A DNA stretch of 64,000 bases, taken from positions 12,850,501 to 12,914,500 of the forward strand of contig JAFFJZ010000009.1 in the NCBI GenBank assembly GCA_018340375.1, in the 5' to 3' direction. Shown here one piece after another: positions 24,331-35,436 of this stretch. A model generated the notes under the pieces. That model had not been told where the DNA came from, searched no databases, and saw only the letters and a list, made by a program, of their open reading frames with translations. Position 1 is the first letter of the stretch; the number at the start of each line of letters is the position of its first letter. The stretch comes from Gonatopus flavifemur (Eukaryota; Arthropoda; Insecta; Hymenoptera; Dryinidae). The position numbers and the translations under genes were made by a program.

Positions 24331-25457
24331 GATACCTGTTTTTTTCATGAATCATGGAAAAAATTCAATGAAATATGAATCAAATTGAAGAAAATTGAAG
24401 AAAAACAATTTGATTCATCAGTTGAAGGGTAACTCATAGTTTTATTTACAATTCAAGCTCATTCAAATTTGTGAATAATACGAATGGAGGATATGAATCA
24501 TTAAGCTGAAACCAGCAACCTAAAGCTAGCAGCTAATTGTTGTAACTTATGATTCAATGTGGTTCCAGCTGTGTTCACATCAAAAATCAATTGAGTGGCA
24601 TTCTACTAAATGTCTCAGATATTTAAATCTTTGATCAAAGTTTCGTGGGAAAAGTGATGATAATCGGCTGCTAGCTTTACGGGTGCCAGTTTCAGTTCCA
24701 TTTATGTCAGATTCCATTTCAAAAAACAAATCTTATTATCGAAAATCTACATCTAAGAATGAGTATTTCCATCATTCATACTTCTAATACCAATAATTGC
24801 GTCTATTTCTCTTTGCGGAGCTAGCGAATGCATGAAATTTCCATCGGTAAATCAACTCAACAAGTACAAGTGTAATAGGGATCAGGAATATTACTTTTTC
24901 AAATATTTTCAAGTTGAAATGATCTAAGGATTCGCGAGTTTTGTAACGCTTGACTAGTCTAAAACTAGACACTTGCAAGTGCTCCGTGCATTGAAAAAAA
25001 AGTAGATTGTCGCTGTTCCGAAGGTCCATTATCCCGAAAGTTCGATATACCGAAATATTCCTAGATGTTACTAGCCATCTAACTATTATATTTTAAGGTA
25101 CTGAAATTTTGTCGCGACATTGCCGCTCCCACCGTGTGTTCAATACCTATGAAAACAATGGATTTCTAAAAATAAGATTTGGGGTGTTCCAAGCCAACTA
25201 GGCATCGTTGGTTTCACTACCCAGAAAGCACAGAAAATTCTCTCAACGTTTTGAAAACATGCACTTGGTTTTGCGTGTTTTGGTCCCCGAGGAATAAGTT
25301 TTTTAGATATTTAGAGTACCTGCATTTTGGATGCCCCTGAATACGTTCTTAACTCGTTCTTTTCATCTACCACGGGCCGTTCTCATAATGTTTTCCCAAC
25401 ATACTTTCATGAAAACTAACCTATAAAAACATATGTACAGCTTCGCACAACGTAATG
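24331..25457. other. AT-rich loop sequence, nothing recognised
   Basis: No convincing gene or repeat structure. Short frames only. Confidence 0.5.
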
Positions 25458-25709
25458 CACTGAAAAAAAAATTTATTCCAGTCAAATAAATATTTATTTG
25501 TCCTGTACCAAAGAAATATTCATGAGAATTAACAAAATATTCTTTGGAACCAAAATAATTGATATGAATTAAATAGATGATTTTTATCGTTTATTTGATT
25601 CCAATAAATTATTTTGGTTCCAAAGAATATTTTGTTAATTCTAATAAATATTTCTTTGGTACAGGACAGATAAATATTTATTTGACTGGAATAAATTTTT
25701 TTTTCAGTG
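25458..25709. mobile_element. MITE, CAC-type ends, TG duplication
   Basis: A near-perfect palindrome: ends CACTGAAAAAAAAATTTATT and the inverse ending in CAGTG at 25709, with arms matching for over 100 bases each (TTTGTCCTGTACCAAAGAAA and its inverse). Both flanks are TG (25456-25457, 25710-25711). Confidence 0.85.
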
Positions 25710-26438
25710 TGGAAACATTTATTGAACACGTTCCCAGAACGTCGCACGGTGCAAATGAATAGAACGAACCGGGACATTTGCACGTACCTGGGACATACAT
25801 GTGACGTTCTTAGAACATTCCGCAACGTTATTCCCACGTTCTCTGTGTAATCAAACACGTTTTTTGGACATTCAAAAGACCTCCCGGTGCTGTATGGGTA
25901 ATACCAGGATTTGTAGATGTTCAACACACAACAGGATTTTGCATCTCGATGTATCGGACTTTCGGGAAAATTGACCTTCGGGACTGAGACCCTCTACCGG
26001 AAAAAGTGTGTGGTTATCCGAACGATCTGAAGTATGGATTTTCCTATGAATTCAAATTAGAGTATTTTGGTAGAAAGAAAGCATGCTCGGATGGTAACAT
26101 TCGTATTCTTCAGGGTGTCTATCGGTTGGAAATTCTGTGTGTCATTGGTTATTCTATTCGACGTGAATTTTTGGTGGGTTGATTCCGTTAGAAATTTGGT
26201 TTGACTGAAATTGAGGACTAGAAATGTGATCCATGAACAGATTTGAGCAACGCTGTTGATATAAAAATGAATTCGTGATAAATGAATATAAATCATCGAT
26301 CTCATATCAATTTATTTAAAAAATGTCATGACAGGGACATTTCAAATCGAAGAATGATAAAAGCTTGTGAATACTAATCATATAACATATATAAGCTTGA
26401 GTGATATCTATGGAAAATGTCTTGATTTTATATTTTTA

Positions 26439-26694
26439 CACTGAGAAAAATTATCTGCTATAAATTACTAGACTCGCTAGTATATTGAGGATATACTCGC
26501 ATTTTAAGGTTATATACCAAACATTCTCATCAAAAGCATCAGACTTTCTATTATAAAATGTCATTATCCTACCATTAACGCTCAGAGAGTCTGGTACTTT
26601 TGTAGAGAATGGTTGGTATATACCTTCAGAATGCAATTATATCCGCAATATACTAGCGAGTCTAGTAATTTGTAATAGACAATTTTTCTCCGTG
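26439..26694. mobile_element. MITE, CAC-type ends, TA duplication
   Basis: Ends CACTGAGAAAAATTATCTGC and the inverse ...TTTTTCTCCGTG, with TA on both sides. The arms share ATTACTAGACTCGCTAGTAT and its inverse. A CAA/AAT microsatellite-like run follows at 26740-26780. Confidence 0.85.
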
Positions 26695-27389
26695 TACAAA
26701 TGAAAATATATGAATAGGTAATGAGATATGATGATAATAAAAGCAACAATAACAACAACAACAATAATAATAATAATACACGATCAATAATAATATTCAC
26801 AATCAAGGATTATTTTTAGAGTATTTTTCTGTCTAATAGAACAAAGTACAAAGGTATATTGAGTGATCTAGGCATTTTTATCTAACTGCACTGGGGGTTA
26901 GTGCGTATTTTTTTGCCATTTTTCGCCATTTTTTGCCGTAGGAAAAAATTTTTTTGCTTTGGCCGTTCCAAAGATACGGCGAGTTATATAGCTTAAGATT
27001 GAGGTATCTAGCAATCGACATAGACTGAGAACGAAAGGACTATGCGGAGGAAGAACTACACCATAATTTTTTGCTAATTTTTCCCTACAAGATAGGATAT
27101 GTGGAAAAAAAAAATTTCGATTCCAATTTTTTTTTTCTCCTCTGGATCGTATACTGAGAAGATAAGTACGCGAAGATAGGATTCACATATGAAGCATGTT
27201 GTGTTGAGAACGGAGGATATAAATCAGATGAACTTGGTAAGAAACATATACGAGCCGGATGAGGTTCATGAATTGAGCATGTATGGGTCATACATGACCC
27301 ATATAGAGGATGTGTGAGGTGTATCTGATGGATCATGTATGGATCATGGAGCATCCTCTCAAATTGTTATCCTGACATCTGACAACCTC

Positions 27390-28383
27390 TGTGATACTTT
27401 ATTATCATATAGCACCAGAGGAGATTTTTTTGTTAACGTCTAGCAACCTCTGGGCTGCTTTCCATACCTTTACAAGAACTGTTCGGTATTGTTGCTACCA
27501 CTTAGCAGCGACTTGACATTTTTTACTACCTTCTAGCATCCTTCTGGGCCGCTACCCCTACCATCTAGAGGCCTGTCTGAGTTTTTTGCTGCCATCTAGC
27601 AACGACTCGAAATTGTTTGCGACCATCTGGCAACCATTTGGAATCTTTTGCTACCACCTAGCAACCATTTGGAATTTTTTGCTACCATCTAGCAACGACT
27701 TGGAATTTTTTGCTACCATCTAGCACCGACTTGGGATTTTTTGCTACCATCTAGGAACCATTCTGAATCTTTTCCTACCATCAAGCACTGACTTAGAATT
27801 TTTTGCTACCATCTACCAACGTTTTGGAATTATTCGCTATCATCTAGCAACCATTCTGAATTTTTTGCTACCATCTAGCACCGACTTGGAATTTTTTGCT
27901 ACCATCTAGCAACCATTCTGAATTCTTTGCTACCATCCAGCATCGACTTACTATTTTTTGCTGCCATCTAGCAACGGTTTGAATTATTTGCTATCATCTA
28001 CAAACCATTCTGAATTTTAAGCTACCATCTAGCTCTGACTTGGAATTTTTTGCTGTTATCTAGCAACGTTTTGGAATTATTTGCTACCATCTGGCAACCA
28101 TTCTGAAGTTTTTGCTGTCATCTAGCAACGTTTTGGAATTATTTGCTACCATCTACAAACAATTCTGAATTTTTTGCTACCATCTAGCATCGACTTGAAA
28201 TTTTTCGCTGTCATCTAGCAACGTTTCTGAATTATTTGCTACCATCTAGCAGCCATTCTGAATTCTTTGCTACCATCTAGCATGTACTTAGGATTTTTTG
28301 CTGTCATCTAGCAACGTTTTGGACTCATTCGCTACCATCTGGCAACCATTCTGAATTTTAAGCTACCATCTAGCATCGACTGG
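27390..28383. repeat. 31-bp tandem repeats, left block, about 30 units
   Basis: The unit is roughly GCTACCATCTAGCAACGACT plus TGGAATTTTTT, 31 bases, repeated head to tail with variants at the centre (CATTCTGAATT, GTTTTGGAATTA). Two subtypes alternate along much of the block, suggesting amplification by larger steps. Confidence 0.85.
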
Positions 28384-28793
28384 CAAAAATTCCAAATGTG
28401 TGCTAGATGGTAGCGGAAGATTCCAAATGGTTGCTAGAAGGTAGCAAAAAATTCCAAATGATTGCTAGATGATAGCAAAAAATTCCAAATGGTTGCTAGA
28501 TGGTAGCAAATAATTCCAAAACGTTGCTAGATGACAGCAAAAAATTGTAAGTCGATGCTAGATGGTACCAAAAAATTCAGAATGGTTGCTAGATGGTAGC
28601 AAAGAATTCCAAGTCGGTGCTGGATGGTAGCGAAAAATTCAAAATGGTTGCTAGATGGTAGCAAATAATTCCAAAACGTTGCTAGATGACAGCAAAAAAT
28701 TCTAAGTCGTTGCTAGATGGTAGCAAAAAATTCAGGATGGTTGCTAGATGGTAGCAAAGAATCCCGGATGGTTGCTAGATGGTAGCAAAGTAT
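28384..28793. repeat. 31-bp tandem repeats, inverted block, about 13 units
   Basis: Same unit as the left block but in reverse orientation (TTGCTAGATGGTAGCAAAAA). The two blocks differ in copy number, about 30 against 13, so the hairpin is asymmetric. Confidence 0.85.
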
Positions 28794-29802
28794 CACAGAG
28801 GTTTTCAGATGTCAGGATAACAATTTGAGAGGATGCTTCATGATCCATACATGATCCATCAGATACATCTCACAGATCCTCTATATGACCCATACATGCT
28901 CAATTCATGAACCTCATCCGGCTCGTATATGTTTCTTACCAAGTTCATCTGATTTATATCCTCCGTTCTCAACACAACATGCTTCATATGTGAATCCTAT
29001 CTTCGCGTACTTATCTTCTCAGTATACGATCCAGAGGAGAAAAAAAAAATTGGAATCGAAATTTTTTTTTTCCACATATCCCATCTTGCAGCAAAAAATT
29101 AGCAAAGAATTATGGTGTAGTTCTCCCTCCGCATAGTCCTTCCGTTCTCAGTCTATGTCGTTTGCTAGATCCCTCAATCTTAAGCTATCTAACTCGCCGT
29201 AGCTTTGGAACGGCCAAAGCAAAAAAATTCCCTCCTACGGCAAAAAATGAAACAAAAACAGCTCACAGAGGTTGTCAGATGTCAGGATAACAACCTGAGA
29301 GGATGCCCCATGATCCATACATGATCCATCAGATACATCTCACACATCCCTTATATTGGAGATGTATGGCCCATACATGCTCAATTTATGAACCTCACTC
29401 GGCTCGTATATGTTTCTCAACAAATTCATCTGATTTATATGTTTTGTTCCTAACATAACATGCTCCATATGTAAATCCCATTTTCGCATACTTATATTCC
29501 GCGTATAGGATATAGAGGGAAAAAAAATTGGAATCGAAATTGTTTCTTTTACATATCCCATCTTGCAGCAGAAAAATAGCGAAGAATTATGCTGTAGTTC
29601 TCTTTCCGCACAGTCCTTTCGTTCTCAGTCTATGTCGATTGCTAGATACCTCAATCTTAAGCTATCTAACCCGCCGTATCTTTGGAACGGCCAAAACAAA
29701 AAACTTTTTTCCTACGGCAAAAAATGACAAGAAAATAGCAAAAAAATACGCACCAACTCCCAGTGCAGTTAGATAAAAATGCCTAGATCACTCAATATAC
29801 CT
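28794..29802. repeat. Right end of the foldback, duplicated in tandem
   Basis: The terminal segment starting CACAGAGGTT occurs at 28794 and again at 29264. Both copies run through the GAGAGGATGC block, the CATACATGATCCATC block and the AAAAATTGGAATCGAAA block. Only the outer copy continues to the true terminus at 29802. The left end has one copy only. Confidence 0.8.
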
Positions 29803-29844
29803 AAAGTACAAAGTAATGAAATTATAGTTGAATTTTGGAGGTAA

Positions 29845-29970
29845 GGGGTGGTCTGACCAAAAAAGTTTTCGGCCGAATGGACATGATTTGACAATCGCTA
29901 GTCATTCTTTAGTGTTCTCTGAAATCGATTAGTGATTGTCAAACCATGTCGATTCGGCCAAAAGACCCCC
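29845..29970. mobile_element. Small palindromic MITE, GGGGGTC family, copy 2
   Basis: Ends GGGGTGGTCTGACC... and ...GGCCAAAAGACCCCC, with the family core TTGACAATCGCTAGTCATTC and its inverse. It lies directly outside the 9-bp-duplication foldback. TA follows at 29971-29972. Confidence 0.7.
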
Positions 29971-30146
29971 TACCAATTTTGGAATATCTTGAATACAAAA
30001 TTTGCTACAATGTATTCGGGAACTCTAGTGGATCATGCATACATACATACATACACATACAAATATACAAATATACACACGTAAATTCATTCGTACATCT
30101 ATTTACACATATATACATACCCATATCCATGTTTATATCTATATAC

Positions 30147-30690
30147 CGGGTGTTTCATAGTTCACTGAAAGAATTTCACAGGCGTATTTCCGGTCTAAAA
30201 AATTTGTGTTGAGTCTTAGTTTTTGAGATAGGAGCATTTTCAGAAGCTTTTTCAAATCCACATCATTGGAAAGCACTGTGTGTTACATATTTGAGCTTCA
30301 CACGATACGTCAAGTTGGAAAATCGCGGATCTCTGAGAGAAAAATCAAAGTATCCAGTCATCCCATGTTTTGTAGCTATAATAACTCAAAGTTGCTGGAT
30401 TCTGATCGGTTGGAAGCCAACAAATTTCAAATTGCTATAACCTTAAATCGAAAAATGACAGAATAGTACATTTTTTCCAGAGATCCGCCGTTTCCTAACT
30501 TAGCCAATGGTGTCAAGCTCAAGTATGTAACACACAGTGCTCTTGAATGATGTGAATTCGAAAAAAAAAAACAATTCTGATACCTCAAAAACTAAACCTC
30601 GAACAAATTTTGCCAAATAGGAAATCATTACATTTTGACTGCAGAATAACGCCTTTGAAGTTTTTTCAGTGAATTATGAAACATCTAACT
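30147..30690. mobile_element. Palindromic MITE with GGTGTTTCATAGTTCA ends
   Basis: The left end GGTGTTTCATAGTTCACTGA pairs with TCAGTGAATTATGAAACATC at the right. Inner blocks pair as well (CACTGTGTGTTACATA with TATGTAACACACAGTG; CGGATCTCTG with CAGAGATCCG). No protein is encoded. Confidence 0.75.
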
Positions 30691-30869
30691 TGACCCATAC
30701 TTCAGAGAGTTGAAATAACCTCCCTTTTCTTTCGGAAAAAATAGAATTGATTTTTTATGAATCAATCAACTACATCTGCTTCGATAATATTCGAGAATTT
30801 GAAGTAATTTCAAGATTCATTCATCAATTATGTTAGCTAGGACACTATATTTGGATGTAAGATGATTGT

Positions 30870-31008
30870 TATGGCCCTGATTGTACCCTCATGGGCACCC
30901 GATTAGGACCTGATCGTTTATGCGTCACATTCCACATCGATTCTTCACTTGGCCCTGATTTGTTTGGATTAGGCCCTAATTGAATCCTGATCAATTTTTC
31001 CACACGGG
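30870..31008. repeat. Innermost right arm block (partner 24198-24330)
   Basis: Inverse of the block at 24198-24330, ending in CCACACGGGG directly against the next foldback element. Together with 35437 onwards it forms the uninterrupted right arm once that element is removed. Confidence 0.6.
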
Positions 31009-31499
31009 GGATTTACACATAGGCTCTTATCGGAACCGATTGGATTTTTTTGATACGGAAAACATGAGCCGAAGATTTCGTTTTTTCCTTAGGATCAGGT
31101 TATTTGGGTATTCGAAAAACGCTATTTAGGTATCCTATCGTATTCAAAATTGACACCCGTAGTGAATGTGCTCCTGTATCAGAGCGAACCACGAACATCG
31201 TTTCACCCTCGATTATCTGTTGGCTATAATCAGCAAACGTGACATCATTATGACTGGTGAAAGTTATTATCTCCTCGAATTAAGGATGATAAACATGAGT
31301 TGTGAATTTCCATTTGCGAGTAGTTGCTTCGAGGATACAACCACACGACAATTTTTGTATACCAAATTCTTTATCGTTCCATTTATTGATTATGTACTAC
31401 TACGTAATAAGTGTTCTGATAGGTATGGTTTGTCTCCGAATTGGATTTACATTAAAACTGTGCCAAAGTACAATGTTGATTTCGCTCGATTCTTGAACG

Positions 31500-31830
31500 T
31501 TTCAGCCAACTTGGCCATATTTTCTTTTGGATTGACTGTGGGATGGTCATCAACGGCTTTACCTAGATTACTAAAATCAGATTCGTTCCTGTCGATCAGC
31601 GACAATGAGGCATCATTGATTGCATCCTCACCATGGGCTGAAATTCTAATTGGTACGGCAATAGGAACAAAGACACCGGATAAATTTGAAGGAAAATAAC
31701 TCTGCTCATCACTGCCGTTCCTTATACCGTTGGTCCGATATGTTGGGCCGTTGCCCCAAGTGTTGAGGTATTTGATAATTTCCTGCGTCTGAGGAAATTA
31801 TTCATGAAAGGCAAAACGTCATAATACGTG
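31500..31830 (+). pseudogene. Captured MFS sugar (trehalose-type) transporter fragment, left arm
   Basis: The translation reads NVSANLAIFSFGLTVGWSS, TALPRLLKSD, SISDNEASLIASSPWAEIL and then, one base out of frame, KITLLITAVPYTVG and ICWAVAPSVEVF. This is the first and second membrane-segment region of insect Tret1-like facilitated sugar transporters, with the usual GW-S-LP-L and SxxEASxIAS motifs and a RK-TLLI-AVP segment. The frame change falls at about 31697-31700. No other transporter part is present, so this is a captured piece and not a decayed whole gene. The upstream open reading (31166-31500) has no similarity I know. Confidence 0.75.
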
Positions 31831-32138
31831 AGTGTTCGACCTTCGCCGTGTTGACATACAAAATAAGAATTGAAATTGAAAGGACTTCTCAATTGATGAG
31901 ATTACTGAGAAAATTAAATTAACTGACAAATGAATCGACTCGACGTAGTGACTGAAAGATATAAAATACGGATGAGAAGCGGACTGCAGATTGAAGGGAG
32001 AGGAAATAGATTCCGTCTCGTTTTTTGTTTAGAAAATAAAAAAAAGGACGAGTGTTTAGTTTTGACAATATAATTCACAAATGACGATGTAATATAAACT
32101 CCAAGGAATGAACTCCCTATAACGGAATTTACAAAGAT

Positions 32139-32480
32139 GGGTCAGTTGAAAGGTACACAAGTACCCTATCCAAAGGACCCGAAATGGAGAAATGAATCTG
32201 GCCAAGATTCACGCGTAATTCACCCACTCATACATACAACCGTTGCGGTGCACTGTGAAAAAGTCGGGGGAGATTCCCTGGTCCAGTGACGATCGACGAT
32301 AGAATTTGGAGGTGTCCAGCAGAAAATGCCCAAGATGAGGAACCGCGTCAAGAATTATTACTCAATAACGGCGTATTCACAGAGGAATTCGGAGATAACG
32401 TAATCACAGCGGATCGCGAGGAGATGGAAACTAATTACACCAAATACTCCACACATGGAAAGATAATCGAAGAGAACACA
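32139..32480 (+). other. ORF block shared by both foldback arms, family unknown
   Basis: Two short readings, from ATG 32139 (MGQLKGTQVPYPKDPKWRNE) and from ATG 32286 (MTIDDRIWRCPAENAQDEEP ... VITADREEMETNYTKY), are also open in the right arm (starts at about 34311 and 33695, minus). The acidic, protein-like second block could be a second captured gene fragment. I do not recognise it. Confidence 0.35.
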
Positions 32481-32494
32481 CACCCGTTGCTCTA

Positions 32495-33318
32495 CACAGT
32501 TGGGAATTTTGTGTTAAATTCAACATTTCACATGTCCCAAACGGTCCACACATATTTTTGTGTCGATATCACATAATGTATTTGTGTTAGCTAATAACTC
32601 AAGCTCGATGTAGATAATATAACACAAAAAGATGTTGATAAAATTTTGATTGGAATTTCCGATCGTGTAAATTCAACACATAAGTACTGTCAAATGAAAT
32701 CCAAAATAAGGAATGAATCAACAGTTCACAAGTATAATTTATGGATTTTTTTACATCAATCAAATGTGAGAATCACACTTTATTCGTGTTGAAACCATGC
32801 ATAAGAATAAATTGAAAAAAACAGTCCTTCAGTAAGCATTGAACATGGATCGTCGGGACCGAATGTTGGAGCTGTATCACCCAAGCCACTGCCGGTCCTT
32901 TGATTGAGCGTACTTTCTTTGCGTATATCAACTCGCACTCTATCTTCAAATTCACATATATAGAAAACGAATTTCCATTAGAATGAAAGCTAAAACCAAA
33001 ATGAATGAATAGTTCTTCCGAGGACTATTAAAGTCACACGTACATAGAAGTTTCATAAAAAAATAGCTCCCACCACTAGCGATCTCCCCTTGGTAGTTGA
33101 GAATAACACAATTTTTATGTTCAATCTTGAGTTGAATAAGATTTGTGTCATTTTGACACTTTTTTTCACTTGTTTGAATGATTTCACATTATAAATCAGT
33201 TGAGACCTGATTACACAAGGACTGTCTGTAGAAGTTACACGTGGTTGTGTTGAATATTCAACAGAAAATTCATGACACACGGATTTTTTAACACATTTAC
33301 ACAAAATTTTTAACTGTG
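32495..33318. mobile_element. 824-bp MITE, CACAGTTG ends, copy A
   Basis: Ends CACAGTTGGGAATTTTGTGT and the inverse ACACAAAATTTTTAACTGTG, flanked by TA (32493-32494 and 33319-33320). It is rich in ACACAA/TTGTGT words. A second, very similar copy lies at 41792-42618. It sits at the loop of the transporter-bearing foldback and has no coding capacity that I recognise. Confidence 0.88.
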
Positions 33319-33748
33319 TAAGAGTGTCATGACCCACTGAACTTGTAAGGGATTGACAGCCAAAGATATAAAATCAGTGCTTCCACATTACGAGACGATA
33401 CGATATTTTCTGAAATATTGTCTTGTTCTTGAAAAATATGAAAATAATGATATCGTCTCGTTCTTGAATGATTCTTGTAATGAATCATCTTGATCTTGCC
33501 TTGACAATACCTCATTATCTTTCCATGTGTAAAGTATTTGGTGTAATTAGTTTTCATCTCCTCGCGATCCGCTGTGATTATGTTATCTCCGAATTCCTCT
33601 GGGAATACGCCGTTATCGAGTATTAATTCTTGACGCGGTTCCTCATCTTGGAGATCTTCTGCTGGACACCTCCAAATTCTATCGTCGATCGTCACTGGAC
33701 CAGGAAATCTCCCCCGACTTTTTCACGGTGCGACGCAACGGTTGTATG

Positions 33749-34211
33749 CACAGAGAAAAGTTTGTATTAAAGATCACTATATTTTTATAGTACTCGTGGG
33801 ATATACTTTATTATGAGCCTCATAATTATATTTATTTTGAATGATAACATATTTATCTTCATCCTCACGAGAGAGTATGGTGAATGCTCGTATACTTGTG
33901 GTTCACGGAAAAAAATGTGTCATAAGATTTACTAACGCGTTCAGTAAAATACGGCACTAATAGAATTCCTCGTAATATTTATAAGAGTTCTAGTAAAATC
34001 CACGATGGTCGCAGTTAAAATTACTGCCGCAGTAGTAGATTTGACTATAGTTCTAGTGAATATTAACAGAAATTCTAATAGTGCCGTATTTTACCACCCT
34101 CGTTGGTGGATTCTATTAAACAGTTTTTTCCGTGTTCATAGCGACATAATCAAATATATCCCAAAAGTACAATATAAATATGCTAATATCCAATATAAAA
34201 CTTTTACTGTG
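33749..34211. mobile_element. MITE, CAC-type ends, TG duplication proven by empty arm
   Basis: Ends CACAGAGAAAAGTTTGTATT and the inverse of CACAGTAAAAGTTTTATATT. The other arm (32225-32246) keeps the uninterrupted target, and comparison shows exactly two extra bases (TG) on insertion. A further MITE is nested inside. Confidence 0.85.
33904..34134. mobile_element. Nested MITE, CACGG ends, TT duplication
   Basis: Ends CACGGAAAAAAATG and the inverse CAGTTTTTTCCGTG, flanked by TT on both sides (33902-33903, 34135-34136). Arms pair through CAGTAAAATACGGCACTA and TAGTGCCGTATTTTAC. Confidence 0.8.
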
Positions 34212-34629
34212 TGTATGAGTGGGTGAATGACGCGTGAATCTTGGCCAGATTCATTTCTCCATTTCGGGTCCTTTGGATAGGGTACTTGTGTACCTTTCAA
34301 CTGACCCATCTTTGTAAATTCCGTTATAGGGAGTTCATTCCTTGGAGTTTATATTATATTGTTATTTGTGAATTATAGTGTCAAAACTAAACACTCGTCC
34401 TTTTTTTTATTTTCTGAACAAAAAACGAGACGGAATCTATTTCCTCTCCATTCAATCTGCAGTCCGCTTCTCATCCGTATTTTATATCTTTCAGTCACTA
34501 CGTCGAGTCGATTCATTTGTCAGTTAATTTAATTTTCTCAGTATTCTCATCAATTGAGAAGTCCTTTCAATTTCAATTCTTATTTTGTATGTCAACACGG
34601 TGAAGGTCGAACACTCACGTATTATGACG

Positions 34630-34950
34630 TTTTGCCTTTCATGAATAATTTCCTCATACGCGGTAAATTATCAAATACCTCAACACTTGGGGCAACGGCC
34701 CAACATATCGGACCAACGGTATAAGGAACAGCAGTGATGAGCAAAGTTATTTTCCTTCAAATTTATCCGGTGTCTTTGTTCCTATTGCCGTACCAATTAG
34801 AGTTTCAGCCCATGGTGAGGATGCAATCAATGACGCCTCATTGTCGCTGATCGACAGGAACGAATCTGATTTTAGTAATTTAGGTAAAGCCGTTGATGAC
34901 CATCCCACAGTCAATCCAAAAGAAAATATGGCCAAGTTGGCTGAAACGTT
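34630..34950 (-). pseudogene. Captured MFS sugar transporter fragment, right arm
   Basis: Inverse copy of the transporter fragment at 31500-31830, with the same boundaries and the same frame break at GGAAAATAACTC. Over the 177-codon frame shared by both arms (34747-35280 here) I count twelve residue differences, concentrated outside the transporter part. The shared break shows it existed before the arms were duplicated or was homogenised. Confidence 0.75.
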
Positions 34951-35436
34951 CAAGAATCGAGCGGAATCAACATTGTACTTTGACACAGTTTTAATGTAAA
35001 TCCAATTCGGAGACAAACAATACCTATCAGAACACATATTACGTAGTAGTACATAATCAATAAATGAAACGATAAAGAATTTGGTATACAAAAATTGTCG
35101 TGTGGTTGTATCCTCGAAGCAACTACTCGCAAATGGAAATTCACAACTCATGTTCATCATCCTCAATTCGAGGGGATAATCACTTTCACTAGTCATAATG
35201 ATGTCACGTTTGCTGATTATAGCCAACAGATAATCAGGGGTGAAACGATGTTCGTGGTTTGCTCTGATACAGGAGCACATTCACTACGGGTGTCAATTTT
35301 GAATACGATAGGATACTTAAATAGCGTTTCTCGAATACCCAAATAACCTGATCCTAAGGAAAAAACGAAATCTTCGGCTCATGTTTGCCGTATCAAAAAA
35401 ATCCAGTTGGTTCTGATAAGAGCCTATGTGTAAATC

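Larger units (their letters stand above)
26852..29802. mobile_element. FB/MULE-type foldback element with 9-bp target duplication
   Basis: The ends AGGTATATTGAGTGATCTAG (26852) and the inverse CTAGATCACTCAATATACCT (ending 29802) are flanked by the perfect direct repeat AAAGTACAA at 26843-26851 and 29803-29811. The outer ~510 bases of each end are unique-sequence inverted repeats. The inside is filled with 31-bp tandem repeats that switch orientation near 28384. Foldback elements of Drosophila FB type, which belong to the MULE group, have this plan: long arms, tandem repeats and 9-bp duplications. No transposase is present. A frame of about 80 codons repeats in every end copy and follows from the repeat. 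Confidence 0.85.
31009..35436. mobile_element. Foldback carrying captured sugar-transporter exons in both arms
   Basis: The ends GATTTACACATAGGCTCTTA (31009) and the inverse ending TATGTGTAAATC (35436) begin arms that match through 31009-32480 and 33525-35436. Differences are two MITE insertions (32495-33318 near the loop, 33749-34211 in the right arm) and scattered substitutions. The equivalent place in the left arm of the enclosing palindrome (24193-24200) reads straight across with no extra bases, so insertion left no target duplication. Each arm carries a fragment of an MFS transporter gene. No transposase is seen. Confidence 0.8.

Noticed and set aside
27085..27354. Conserved ~80-89-codon frame seen in several end copies of the 9-bp-duplication foldback
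   Set aside because: Each is explained by the repeated terminal DNA; no domain, and it ends differently in each copy.
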